Source of the DNA: Leishmania donovani
Lineage: Eukaryota; Euglenozoa; Kinetoplastea; Trypanosomatida; Trypanosomatidae
Direction of reading: 5' to 3'
DNA length: 64,000 nucleotides
Assembly (NCBI RefSeq): GCF_000227135.1
Contig: NC_018256.1
Location: forward strand, 826,377 to 890,376
Shown here: one piece after another, positions 38,842-48,883 of the stretch
How the letters are laid out: each line of letters opens with the position of its first letter
Position numbering within the stretch: position 1 is the stretch's first letter
Notes under the pieces: generated by a model
What the model was told of the DNA's origin: nothing
Seen by the model: only the letters and a program-made list of their open reading frames with translations
The model's database searches: none
Translations under genes and position numbers: made by a program

Positions 38842-39550
38842 CACCGCCTGTTTCGTCTGTGCGAGCGCCGATCTGAGGCGTGGCAACGGGGCATAGAGAG
38901 CGCATGGCGAGGGATGTGAGACGGGAAAAGCGAGAGACGAGAGGGTGCTTTCAAGGATGCGACAGGATAACGAGACATGTGCGATTCACAGGGGAGGGGG
39001 AGAGGAAGGCGGTGGACAGCCCTTACCCACCTGTTCTTATATATGTACATATGCGTGCGTTCTTCTGCGACACCATGCCCAGGTGCCCATTCACACCATC
39101 ACCGCTCTGAGGGTGGATGACGTTCCCTTCTCCCATCAAAAAGGCACCTCTGCCTTTATTTCCTTTATCGTGCTTGTGTGTGTGTGTATGTGTGTGTGTG
39201 CATATGGCTGTGCGCGCCCGTGAGCACTTCCATCGTATGCGTGAGAGCACATAATGCAGTGAAGCGGTGACACACACGCACACACACACAAAGGCATGCA
39301 CCACGTTACTCGCTCATTACCGAACAACTGAAATTCATCGGGGAAAGTACGGTGAGGACTAAACAGACACGAGAGTGCAGGCGCGTGGAGGGGAGGAGGG
39401 TGAGGGAGACGGACACAAAGATCGGCGTATGCTCACCCTCCCTCCACGCACCTTCGCACATACACAGCTGATAGTTGCTGACCCTCTTCAGTCATAAAAG
39501 GGCTGCACCTGCTTCCGTCTCTCTCTGTGGCGAGCGAGTTTTCACTCGTA
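38842..39550. other. Intergenic region
   Basis: About 710 bp with short GT/CA runs near 39177-39200 and 39270-39290. No gene is seen; it should hold the 3' UTR of the gene to the right and the splice site of the gene to the left. Confidence 0.5.
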
Positions 39551-40378
39551 TCACTCGTCGCGCCCTCGCTTCACGCTGATGCACACTAATTCAAACGTTT
39601 TGCCCGCCGCGGTGGGTGGGAGAAGTATGACCCGGCGACGACGCTGCTGTGATCCATCCCATGCGCTGTGCCCAGGGCCGTGGCGCACTTGCAGCTTGCC
39701 GTTGTTTTTCGTCGACGCTGAAGTCGGCAAAGACGATGACGCAGATGCACATCGGAAGTAGAGCGCTGTGGGAATAGAGATTTCTTCAGTACTGGTGCAG
39801 CGCAGGGACGCGCGAGCATCGGGGGTGAGAGCGGCGACATCGATGAACAGTACACGCGTGGGCTTGTCTCCGCTGCGCTCAAGGCCCCTGCTACGGCTGT
39901 GTCGACGCGCGCCGCAGTAAAACTGAGGACGAGAAAGCGCGGTAGGGTTCTGTGGTCCTTCCACGATGCAAAGGCTCCAGTGCTCTTTGTATCGATTCGG
40001 ACGCTGATACGACACACGCGCCGCGTAGAGAGGCACGGGGAAGACTGCTGCGTCAGCACGGGAGCTGATGCTGCTGCTGGTCGCACTGGTATCATGCGCC
40101 GCAGGACTAAGTACTCGACCCTCGACAACGATGTGGACTGTTCCCGCTTTGTGCGCGCCGAGAGGCGTTCGCTGCTGCCTTGCTTGCTCCTCTGGCGTAT
40201 GAAGGGCGACACGGCGCGTCACCGATATCGATGCCTCTTCACACCTCCACGTCCCGGCGGCCTCCACGGTGAAGCGGGGCTGATGCGGCATCTGCACTTC
40301 ATGCACGCGGACATCTTGGACGCATATATGCACGGTCTGGATGTCTGGCGACGCCTTCGCCACAGTGGTGCTACTCAT
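39551..40378 (-). CDS. Hypothetical protein
   Basis: A 275-residue protein without recognisable motifs. The N-terminal part has alternating hydrophobic residues (IQTVHICVQDVRVHEVQM, PRFTVEAAGTWRCEEASISVTRRVAL) that suggest beta strands. The middle is Ser/Ala-rich, and the C-terminus returns to a strand-like core (RVILLPPTAAGKTFELVCISVKRGRDE). Periodic strand patterns and a complete, low-repeat reading frame support a real gene, possibly a beta-sandwich protein, but I name no family. An upstream extension of 27 codons would start at TTG; the first ATG (M-S-S-T-T-V-A-K) is at 40378 and is used here. Confidence 0.65.
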   Translation of the reverse strand: MSSTTVAKASPDIQTVHICVQDVRVHEVQMPHQPRFTVEAAGTWRCEEASISVTRRVALHTPEEQARQQRTPLGAHKAGTVHIVVEGRVLSPAAHDTSATSSSISSRADAAVFPVPLYAARVSYQRPNRYKEHWSLCIVEGPQNPTALSRPQFYCGARRHSRSRGLERSGDKPTRVLFIDVAALTPDARASLRCTSTEEISIPTALYFRCASASSSLPTSASTKNNGKLQVRHGPGHSAWDGSQQRRRRVILLPPTAAGKTFELVCISVKRGRDE

Positions 40379-41201
40379 GACCAACAACAATGGGACGCGG
40401 GCGGTGCGTGTGCTCGCTGGTACGCGTCCAGCAGCTTTCGTTGTATTCGTTTCCGCCAAATTCTGTGATACCCTGCACTGCGTGCTATTTCACTGTGCGC
40501 TGCAACGTTCGCACTCGTATGCTTCCGGGGCCGGCAAAAAGACAAAACACACACACACACATACACACATACACACGCAGCGGAAGAGACAGGGACAGGG
40601 ACAGAGAGAGTCGTTTCGGAGAGGAGGAACGGTGGGGCACTTTATTGCCATTCGAGACGACGATAAGTTCACGTGTGTGCGTCGAGGACGCACTTTAACA
40701 TGGTACACAAAAATGCGGGGGTGATGAGTTGGGAGGGAGGGAGGAGGTAGACGCACACGAGTCCCAGTCCGCGTGGCCCACTTTAATTCCGTATCTCCGC
40801 ACTCCTGTGCGCACGCACATGGATAGAGACGCGTACACTCAATGTTGCGGCTGCTCACCATGACATCAACGCTCAGGGAAGAGAGGAGCCGAAAACCCCG
40901 CCAACAGAAAGCACAGTATTTTGCGTGTTCCCCCTTGGCTTTCCCTCCTCTTCTCAACGCTTTCGCGGCTCCATCCTATCCCGTGAATGCGCGCGCGCGT
41001 GTGTGTGTGTTTTGGTGGAAGAGAGGCGAGGAGCGGGTCCAAGCCACACAGCCCGCGAAAAAAAGGCGAGAAAAATGAGCCTGTGCTTTTGAGATCGCTG
41101 CACGGGGCTAACAGCATCGAGACAGCGGCGACAGAGTGGTGATGGTGGCCAGGGTCATTGCCGACATCCAGTGAAACTAGTTAGCGGCCTCCCCTCCTCA
41201 G
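40379..41201. other. Intergenic region
   Basis: About 820 bp between the PP2A subunit gene and the hypothetical gene. It holds a CA run at 40547-40575 and a GC/GT run at 40988-41010. No gene is seen. Confidence 0.5.
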
Positions 41202-43019
41202 TCAGCGCTGCTCGCGGTTTTCGTAGGTCCAGAACGAGAGGCAGTCAATCAAGAGTGCCACAAACAATCCCGCCTGCGGAGACCGCACAAACTCGTCGCG
41301 CGTGATGAGCAGCGACTCGGCCTTCTCGATCAGGTCGAACACCTCCTGCACAACCGTCTCGCGCGAGGGCACGTCCAACCCGGCGGCTACTAGCTTCGCG
41401 TGCGTTTCGCGAAAGAACTGGTTGACGATCATCGGCGTCAACACGCCCGTCCCTTCCATGTCAAGAATGTTCCAGAAGAAGTACGGCCGGCTGCACTGCG
41501 GCAGCAGCTCCACGGCTATTACAAAGTCTACAAATTTGCGGTAGTCCATCTCAGACCGTGTCATGAGCGTGTTCGTCTCGAAGTAGCGATCGATAAAGAG
41601 GGAGCAGAGTGGACTGACGTCCGGCGGCAGACCGTCGTCGAGTACGGTCGGCAAACCTTTTTTGTACCCACGCAGGTTCTCTACATTGAGCGTACCCGTG
41701 TTGCGGGTGTCCAACAGCACGAATTTGTTGTAGAGCTGCTGCGTAACGAGAGCACCGAACCAGTTCTGCGGGTCGTCTTCCGTCATGAGCTGCAGGCTAA
41801 CCCACTCATCCATGACACCGCTGTGTAGCAGGGAGTGGATGCGTAGCACGCCGCGATTGCCGGGGTCGAGGTCCCAGAAGAGCCGGCGACTCACTGTGCA
41901 GCAGTAGAAGGGGAGCATGTCCTTGCCCATCGCCTGCAGCGCGGCGATCCGGGGCGCCAGATCGCGCACGTAGTTCTCCACCTCATCCTCCGAGAGCCGC
42001 CCATCGTTGTTGCTGTCCCACATAATAAGCTCCGCCTCGCACTTGACGAGGGACACCTGCTTCGCAAAGGTCTGGTAGATGGCGGCGATTTCGACCGCGC
42101 GCTCGGCGTTGCGAGGGCAGGAAAGGAAGAGTTGCACGTCCGGCCGCGGCGGCGGCACCGAGCAGAGGTAGAGCACGTTGCCGAGCGCCGGCTGATCCTC
42201 TGCAAGGCGGAGCAGATGCTCAAAGTGGGCGTGGCTCCGCATAAGGGAGCGTGCAGAGGCAGGAGTATCGCTGCGCTGCTGGTCGCGATAGCGCTTGACG
42301 TGCTGCAAGACAGCGTCCCAGCTCGCGCCCTGTGTGCCGCTGCTGCCTGGAGCGTCGTTGGGCGCTGCTATCGTAGCGGTCAAGACCGGTGGCGTGCTTG
42401 CGGAGAGAGGTTGGGCCAGCGACACAGGGGGCTGCAGCGGGGACATCGAGGGAGACGAATTACCGCCTCCGCTTCTCTCGTGGTTGTCCTTCTTTCCCTC
42501 TCTCCTGGATAGGATGCACTCGTCCTCATCCTCCGACACATCCCAGACGGTGCTCGGCGGCGGTGGCAGCTGCGCTTCATAGTGTTCCGCTGCCCACTCA
42601 TTGAAGTCGTGCAGCAGCTGCTCGTACGCTTCCATGCTGATGCTGGTGCGATCCCCTGCACTCAGCAGCGTCCACAAATGTGCGTGCATCTCGTCCAGCT
42701 TTTCGATCTCCTTGAAGCGCATGTCCAACTCGAAGGCTTTGCAGGTGCTGTGCAGAAGCCGTGTTGTCTCGTCGGCGGCCGGGTCGCGACCTCGCATGTA
42801 AAGCGCGGGTAGGAACGTCGCAGATGCCTGCTCGCGCCTCTGCACCAGCTCGCGGTTGATGCGCTCAGTTTCGGCTTCGAAGCACTGCGTTGCCCACTCC
42901 TCCAGCGCCGTCGAAGTAGTGAGCTCATGCGCCTGCTCCTCCTGGGCCGCAAAGGTGCGGAGGCGCTGAGTCGCGAGCGCGATCGGCGGGAAAGACGACG
43001 ACGACGACGCAAGACTCAT
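41202..43019 (-). CDS. PP2A regulatory subunit B''-type (PPP2R3C/TON2/FASS-like, EF-hand)
   Basis: A 605-residue protein matching the B''-gamma class of protein phosphatase 2A regulators. A canonical EF-hand loop is visible (DSNNDGRLSEDE in LIMWDSNNDGRLSEDEVENYV), followed by family segments LFWDLDPGNRGVLRIHSLL, YNKFVLLDTRNTGTLNVENL, MDYRKFVDFVIAVELLPQCSRPYFFWNILDMEGTGVLT and the C-terminal FVALLIDCLSFWTYENREQR. Such subunits direct PP2A and bind calcium. The TON2/FASS and PPP2R3C members act at microtubule-organising centres and centrosomes, so a cytoskeletal or basal-body role is plausible. Compared with the ~450-residue animal and plant forms it has an extra Ser/Pro-rich insertion around residues 180-240. 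The ATG at 43019 (M-S-L-A-S-S-S) is preferred over a TTG-started extension. Confidence 0.85.
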   Translation of the reverse strand: MSLASSSSSFPPIALATQRLRTFAAQEEQAHELTTSTALEEWATQCFEAETERINRELVQRREQASATFLPALYMRGRDPAADETTRLLHSTCKAFELDMRFKEIEKLDEMHAHLWTLLSAGDRTSISMEAYEQLLHDFNEWAAEHYEAQLPPPPSTVWDVSEDEDECILSRREGKKDNHERSGGGNSSPSMSPLQPPVSLAQPLSASTPPVLTATIAAPNDAPGSSGTQGASWDAVLQHVKRYRDQQRSDTPASARSLMRSHAHFEHLLRLAEDQPALGNVLYLCSVPPPRPDVQLFLSCPRNAERAVEIAAIYQTFAKQVSLVKCEAELIMWDSNNDGRLSEDEVENYVRDLAPRIAALQAMGKDMLPFYCCTVSRRLFWDLDPGNRGVLRIHSLLHSGVMDEWVSLQLMTEDDPQNWFGALVTQQLYNKFVLLDTRNTGTLNVENLRGYKKGLPTVLDDGLPPDVSPLCSLFIDRYFETNTLMTRSEMDYRKFVDFVIAVELLPQCSRPYFFWNILDMEGTGVLTPMIVNQFFRETHAKLVAAGLDVPSRETVVQEVFDLIEKAESLLITRDEFVRSPQAGLFVALLIDCLSFWTYENREQR

Positions 43020-43829
43020 GATATCGTTATTCTGCTCCTGAGCTGGAAGGCAATGCAGCAAGGAGGTGACCAGGGCGAGCGGGCGCGGCGTTCTAGGGCA
43101 CTAAGGTCTGCGCGAGTGCTTTCCGTCGGTGGCGCCGCTGCAAACAATCGGCGGTGATAACAGGCGGCTACTGTGCACCCCCGCCCGCCCGTGCTTTCTT
43201 CCTCGAAGTCTCTCCGCACACACACTGGCGCTCACACACCCTCTATTCGGGCACCCGGGAATTGGTGGTGGGGGGAGGCTGGCAGCTTTGTGCCCTGCAG
43301 AAATTCGATACAGCGCAGGCAAAAGATCGGGCGAGTGGCCGTGCTTCACGGCGTATGCGTGCGTGTGTGAAGGGAAACGAAGGGAGCTGCTCGCTGCCTT
43401 GGAGTGCTTGGGTGCGTTGTTGCTGGACCTCTTGCGCGCATCAATGCCCAAAAAAAAAGGAGAAGGAGGCGACACAGAGGAAGAGGAGGAGGAGGGGGAG
43501 GGGCAGTGTAAAGTAGGAAGGAGGTAGTGGGGATGGTAAGCTGTGGCGCAGCGTCCGCCGCAGAAGGCCAGCATGACGTTCCCCCTTTTCCGTGCGCAGA
43601 GAGGCGTTGCGCAGCTCAAGCGGCACGCATTGGGGTTGGTGAGCGGGGAGAAGAATAACCCTCCCTCCCCCCACCCACGCACAACGCTAGCTTGTAGTCC
43701 TAGTGAAGCCCACATTGTTTGTTTTCCTTTCCGAATCGATCTTAGGTGTCGTGGGAGGAGAGACCAGCAGGCGACAATTCACGCAGGGAGGTCATCTCCC
43801 GCATCCGCATACACAAAGCAACAAGGCAC
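43020..43829. other. Intergenic region
   Basis: About 810 bp. 43447-43525 on the + strand is strongly purine-rich (A9, then GGAGGA runs), a polypyrimidine tract on the transcribed strand. No gene is seen. Confidence 0.5.
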
Positions 43830-44450
43830 TTACACGGAAACCCACTTGACGCTCTTCACATGCTCCTTGGCCCGCTGCTTCAGACGCTCGCGGGTGATTC
43901 GGGCGTTCACGTGATGCTGCGAGTCTACCACATGCACACAGAGGGCGCAGATAAAGGGAATAAACGTCCAGAAATACTCCCGGCGCACCGCCTCGGCGAG
44001 GCCGGCGTGTGCGTGGCGGAGGTGACGCAGCTGCTTCTGCAGAAAGGCACGCGCCGATGCCAAGAACTGCGTGATGTCTTTCAGGTACTGGTCATAGGCG
44101 TTGAGGTACTCACCATAATTTTCGTACTGCTGCGGTGAGGGCATCTGCGGTGGGTTGAGGTCCACCTCTGTGAGGCCTTCTCCATCGCGCGGCTCGCCGC
44201 TGTCGTCCGCGTGTGTGGACGCACGGCTGCCGCCGCCGTAGGACGTGTCCTCTGACGGAATGTGGTGGAGAGGTGCCGCCGAGCCAGGCAGCAGCCCTGG
44301 TGATCGCGGATCAGGTGCACTGTTGGTGTAGACAGTGTACCCTGGCGAGCTATAGGAGCGACCTCGGTGACTGCGCAACGACACAAGAGGGAGAAGCACC
44401 GCGGATGCCGCTGTGGCTCGCCTCATGTATAGTATGACCCTACACTGCAT
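43830..44450 (-). CDS. Small putative mitochondrial membrane protein
   Basis: A 206-residue protein (198 if the second ATG at 44426 is used). The N-terminus M-Q-C-R-V-I-L-Y-M-R-R-A-T-A-A-S with many Arg/Ser and no acidic residues until late looks like a mitochondrial presequence. The middle is Pro/Ser/Gly-rich, then a helical segment EYLNAYDQYLKDITQFLASARAFLQKQLRHLRHAHAGLAEAVRREYF precedes one membrane span (WTFIPFICALCVHVVDS) and a basic tail (RERLKQRAKEHVKSVKWVSV). I recognise no family. The longer open frame to 44747 includes a (GT)n-derived Val/Cys stretch and is rejected. Confidence 0.68.
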   Translation of the reverse strand: MQCRVILYMRRATAASAVLLPLVSLRSHRGRSYSSPGYTVYTNSAPDPRSPGLLPGSAAPLHHIPSEDTSYGGGSRASTHADDSGEPRDGEGLTEVDLNPPQMPSPQQYENYGEYLNAYDQYLKDITQFLASARAFLQKQLRHLRHAHAGLAEAVRREYFWTFIPFICALCVHVVDSQHHVNARITRERLKQRAKEHVKSVKWVSV

Positions 44451-45202
44451 GCCAAGCACACGCACACCTGGGAGATGGTGGTGGGGTCGTAAAGGCGCTG
44501 ACGACACCAGGCGCTTCAACAAGGCTGATGCTTCACTGTGTGCGTACAGAGCGAGAGAATGGAAGAAGGGGGACGGGAGAGAGGCGGGTAACAAAGGTGG
44601 TGAGAGTGAAGTCGCGTCCTGCCTATTACATTGCGACGGAGGCAGTGCTGGGGCGAGACATACCCCAGAAACATCTAAGCACACACACACACACACAGCT
44701 GTTTCTTGCTTGTTCGTAGTATTTTGCTTTTCCATTCTGTGAAACATCGGTCTTTACTTGCAAGCCCTTCTGCGTCTCGTGCGATTTCTCTCTCTCGTTC
44801 CTCGCAGGGACGCTAAAGGGGGGGGGGAAGGAGGAGGGGCGCCTGCCGCTCTCCTGCGCAAGGAGACTTATCGCTGAAAGCAAACGTGAGCGGCACGCGC
44901 CTCCGAACACGGCGAAGCGACGTTTTCACTCCGGCTTCACCAACAGGGGGGGGTTCCGTGACCCTCTTGCACAGGCGCCTTCCTTTCGCATCTACCCGCA
45001 CCGTTGCATCGCACTCACTTGATCGCTTCTCCAGGCATCGCAAGCACGCATGCTTCAAGATCCTTTCTTGTTCTCCTCACCTCTCCTCCACCCCGTTGCT
45101 TCGAGCCTCCGTCGCAAAGCCCAAACGACAGCACAGCTCCAAGAGAGGCCAGGAAATCACTCGCGGCCACAAGAAGGTGAGGGTTGCCCATCCGAGTCAG
45201 AG

Positions 45203-45296
45203 ACGTCCACATCACATGTGAACGCAAGAAACGAAGCAAGTCTCCATTCACGTCCGGCTCAGAAAAATAGATGCGATTGCACTTGGATGATCATCA
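45203..45296 (+). repeat. 94-bp direct repeat, unit 1
   Basis: It begins ACGTCCACATCACATGTGAA and ends TTGGATGATCATCA. It matches unit 2 at 45837 in all but four positions (C/T, A/G, C/G and C/T) by eye. Confidence 0.88.
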
Positions 45297-45836
45297 CGTT
45301 CTTCGCGCATAAACCCAACTTGCCAGGCGACACGAGTGTCCCTCTTTCGCTCTCTCTTGTGCTGTCTGGGCACATGGTCGGTGTGCGATGTTTGTTGTGA
45401 GGATACACCCGCCGGGGAAGGGGACAAGTCATCGTGGTACTCCCCAGCAGCAGCAGCGCAGTCGCACACGCACGCGGTTCTAGTTCGCCATCCACCATCG
45501 GGGCAGCTGACGGCAGAGCAACGGGCCCTTTCAAGACGCAGTCCATCGAGTCGCGCGCTCCGAAGCGCACAAGACACTCATATGTACACACCAATACCGA
45601 CACGCACGTTCTGTTAGGGAAAGGGATATCTCACACAGATACAAAGACCTTCACAGGGCACTACCGAAGCTGTTCCCACCCCCCCCCGCTCCACGGAACG
45701 GAGACGAGGTAGATCGACATCTGCGTCTCAGCGAAGTGATGCAAAGCCCAAGAATGCAGAGGTCAAAACACCTCAAGCATCGTCATGGAGGGGGACAAAG
45801 AAAACGGACACACGCACACACACGTTAGCTTCAGAA

Positions 45837-45930
45837 ACGTCCACATCACATGTGAATGCAAGGAACGAAGCAAGTCTCGATTCACGTCCGGCTCAGAAAA
45901 ATAGATGCGATTGTACTTGGATGATCATCA
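45837..45930 (+). repeat. 94-bp direct repeat, unit 2
   Basis: Second unit of the direct repeat, 634 bp from the first and in the same orientation. The sequence between the units is not repeated. Confidence 0.88.
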
Positions 45931-47877
45931 TGCATATGCGCGTCGCGTGGTGGCAGTGGCGTTGGGGAGGAAGGGCAGGGGCGGAGAGAACACGGCCCCG
46001 ATGAGGTAGAGACGGGATGCGCACTCTATTGAATGCCGCCGCTTTGCTTCCGTGTTGGCCGCCGAGTTTGCGTGCGCGGATTGCGTGCAGCGCATACACA
46101 CAGAGAGAGGGCGAGCGAGTGAGAGACACGCGCAGCATGCGAGGACATGTTGCACAAGACATGGGAAACGGGAAAAAAAAAACATGGAAAAAAAAGGGGC
46201 GGGGCGTCGGGCTCGCTGGGCGAATCTCGTGCTTGTGCTGCGGTCGCATGGGCCCTGGAGACATGTCCCCGCAGCGAATGCGAGTGACAGAGAGGAAGGC
46301 GGGGCACGAATGAGAGCCACTGACAGGAACCCCTGCCCACCCTCCCCTTGTCTAGCTTCATCACGTTTATCTGGAGTGAAGCAGAAAACCACCCGGCCCG
46401 GTTCCACTCTCTGCTTTACGAGCGCCACATGGACTGTGACACCCTCCGAAGTAGCATGCACGGTTGTCTCTAATCGGTGCTGCTCTTCTCCCTTCACTGC
46501 TACTTCGACGCGTATACACAGCCATACACGTGTGCGCGAAACCTTTGTTTCATGACCAGAGTGAGAAGGACAGAGGGAGGGGAACGAGTTACAGGGAGGA
46601 GATGAGCAAGCAAGCGTATTCGTTTCCGTCGATCTGAGTTCTGGGGTAGCGTCTGCAATCGTCCCGGTGACACTGAGGGCCATGCCAGCAGGAATAGAGT
46701 CCGCCTGTCATACAAGAGCGTCGATAAGCGTCTATGCCTGTGCTTGTGTGCACGGACGAGAGTGCGGTGCCGCCCCGTCCTTCCAGCTCCCTGTCTCACC
46801 GCGTGGCGACATGAAGGGTCGTGCGGTGGTATTGCTCTGGGGACACAGACAGTAGAAGCAGCAAGAGAGAAGGCGGGGGGCCATGAGGTCACTGGGGTCC
46901 TTTCTCGCGAAAGGACTGCATGAAGCATCGAACGAATACCGATAAATGGAGCAGAGATCTCGCTTGCACTGGAGAAAGGCAACTTCGCGATGCCCCCTCC
47001 CCACCCCCTCTCCGATTCCACCGCATCCTCATGTCTCCGGAAAAAACGCACGCAAAGTAAGAAGAATCAAAGGAACTAAGCAAAGGCGGCAAAATGATCG
47101 AATCTCCGTTTTGCTTCCCCGCCGTGACCAGTGGACGCAGTGGCCGGGGTAGGAGGGAGAGAAAGCGCGTCGTTGTGCGTTCACTGTCCGATGCGTGCCT
47201 CCACCCTACCATGCGTGTTTCTGCCTGGGCACCGTACGCGCGTATCTGGCGGCACAAGTTCGCTCACCTTCGCCTCTCGCCCCACTCCCCTCAAACTTCA
47301 CTGGACCGCGTACGTGCGTGGAGAGGAGAGCAGCTGAGAAAAAAAAAACGAAAGGAAAAGCACATGAGTAGCAGTGCATGCACGGGAAGAAACATGAGAG
47401 AGCGAGAGAAGCGCGGCGCGCGCACGTGTGTGCACACGCACAGATGTGTGCATCAATACATGCATGCGTGTACTCGAGCACATACATGACACTCGGTAAA
47501 AAGACTAAGTACTTACAAGAGGATGCTGAGAGACAAGCGGTGCAGGGAGCAGACGGCGCGCGTGTGTGTAAATGGGGAAGAAGGTGGTGCGGAAGGGGTG
47601 GGTGGGCTGAATAGACATGGGGTGCCAAAGGGCGCCACAGCCATGACCAAGCTGACACAGAAAGGCAACGCGACGCTAGCATGCCAACATATAGACGAGA
47701 GAAAACAAAAGAGCCAAGCGCGACAACGCCAAGGACCCTCACAAGGGCACCGCAGAAAGGAAAGCAGCACGTACAGCGCATCAGTAACGGGCACAGGCTC
47801 ATCAGGAGACATTGAGAGAGAGAAAGGCAAACAACCTCATGGAAAGTTCTTTGTTACTTTCCTCCAATGCGCCCACC

Positions 47878-48401
47878 TTCTCGGCCGCACACCACGAGGT
47901 TAGTATGCTCAACACAAACTCCCTAGCCTGCCATATAGGCCCCATCGCGTGGTGCGACACAGCCGTGGACACACGCGTTGCAGCAATGTGCCGACTCCAG
48001 CCATCTGAGCACGGCCCCTGCCTCAAGCTCTGCCCACCACTGCTCAGCAGGTCGCCACACAGCCGGCTCCCATCATGCCGGTCGCCACCACTGGTGCATC
48101 CCTCGGGGTGGCACTCAGACTATACACACCAGGAGGCAGTGTGAGGGCCCGGGTGGGATACGCTCGAGTCGTGCTGACTCTCTGCCCGTTACATGGACGG
48201 CAGAAGCGTGTGCACGGCCGCAGGCCTCTCCGACGCAGTGCCATATACGACCTTGCCTCCCTCCACCCCGCAACGTAGCAGGCGCTTGACCCTGTCCGTC
48301 ACCAGAGGTGGCTCGGCATCGGCCGGGGATAGGGGGGTGGGAGGAGGTGGACTGCCTGGCACCCCTGAAGAGTGGGGGCGCCGGACCCTGAGATGCCACG
48401 C
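47878..48401 (+). mobile_element. SIDER-like retroposon, copy C
   Basis: A 524-bp copy in the same orientation as A. It has the same 5' end (TTCTCGGCCGCACACCACG) but stops at GATGCCACGC, about 60 bp earlier than A and B, and is followed by an A-rich run (GGGAGAAGAAAAAAG). In the shared core it differs from A at only two positions that I see and appears identical to B. It lies in the putative 3' UTR of the farnesyltransferase alpha gene. Confidence 0.7.
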
Positions 48402-48883
48402 GGTGGCTACTAAGGGAGAAGAAAAAAGACAGGTTGCATGTGGCCTTGAGTTCAACTGTGAGGGGCAGAGCGAAACCGAACCCGAAGGGACCTGCGAAGG
48501 CGTATGAGACCCGTGAGGCAAAACAAAAGGGAGGCAGTGATGGTGCAGAATGAGAAGAGTCGGGGCGCATGGTCGCGGGCGTCGATCTTTGTGCTTCCTT
48601 ATGTGACGAACAGGCCGAGAGTTGGCGCGGCACAGTACAAAGGCGATGCGGTTGACGCGCGCCGCACGGCTGTTTGGAGATCTTCTTTACCGGGACCGCG
48701 GCACACCACCGCCGCCTTGGCTTTCTGGCATCAATCGGGCCAAAAGGTGGTTTGAACCAAGCAAATCGAGGAACGTAAGCCGCGTTAACCACTCAGCGTC
48801 GGTGTTTGCTTTCGGCTGGAGCATACGCAGTTACGCATGCCTACGCGCAACTGTGTGCTGTTCTTTTCGTCTCGCTGGTATTG
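48402..48883. other. Region between FNTA and SIDER-like copy C
   Basis: About 480 bp, probably the proximal 3' UTR of the farnesyltransferase alpha gene. No tRNA or other gene could be folded from it by eye. Confidence 0.5.

Larger units (their letters stand above)
44451..47877. other. Long gene-free block
   Basis: About 3.4 kb (4.4 kb with the repeat C and its right flank) without a convincing gene, unusual in this window. It contains G-runs at 44819-44828, a C-run at 45679-45688, a 94-bp direct repeat at 45203 and 45837, and A-runs at 46176-46186 and 47339-47348. The longest open frame (45928-46683 minus, 251 codons) has no family features and includes translated simple sequence. The block may be 3' UTR of the farnesyltransferase gene or hold non-coding RNAs that I cannot recognise. 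Confidence 0.5.

Noticed and set aside
45928..46683. 251-codon minus-strand open frame in the gene-free block
   Set aside because: A middle part looks moderately protein-like, but the rest is translated simple sequence and no family is recognisable. Synteny data would be needed to accept it.
48690..48790. Possible tRNA-like sequence right of repeat C
   Set aside because: A GTTTGAACC-like stretch resembles a B box, but no acceptor, D or anticodon stems could be formed around it.
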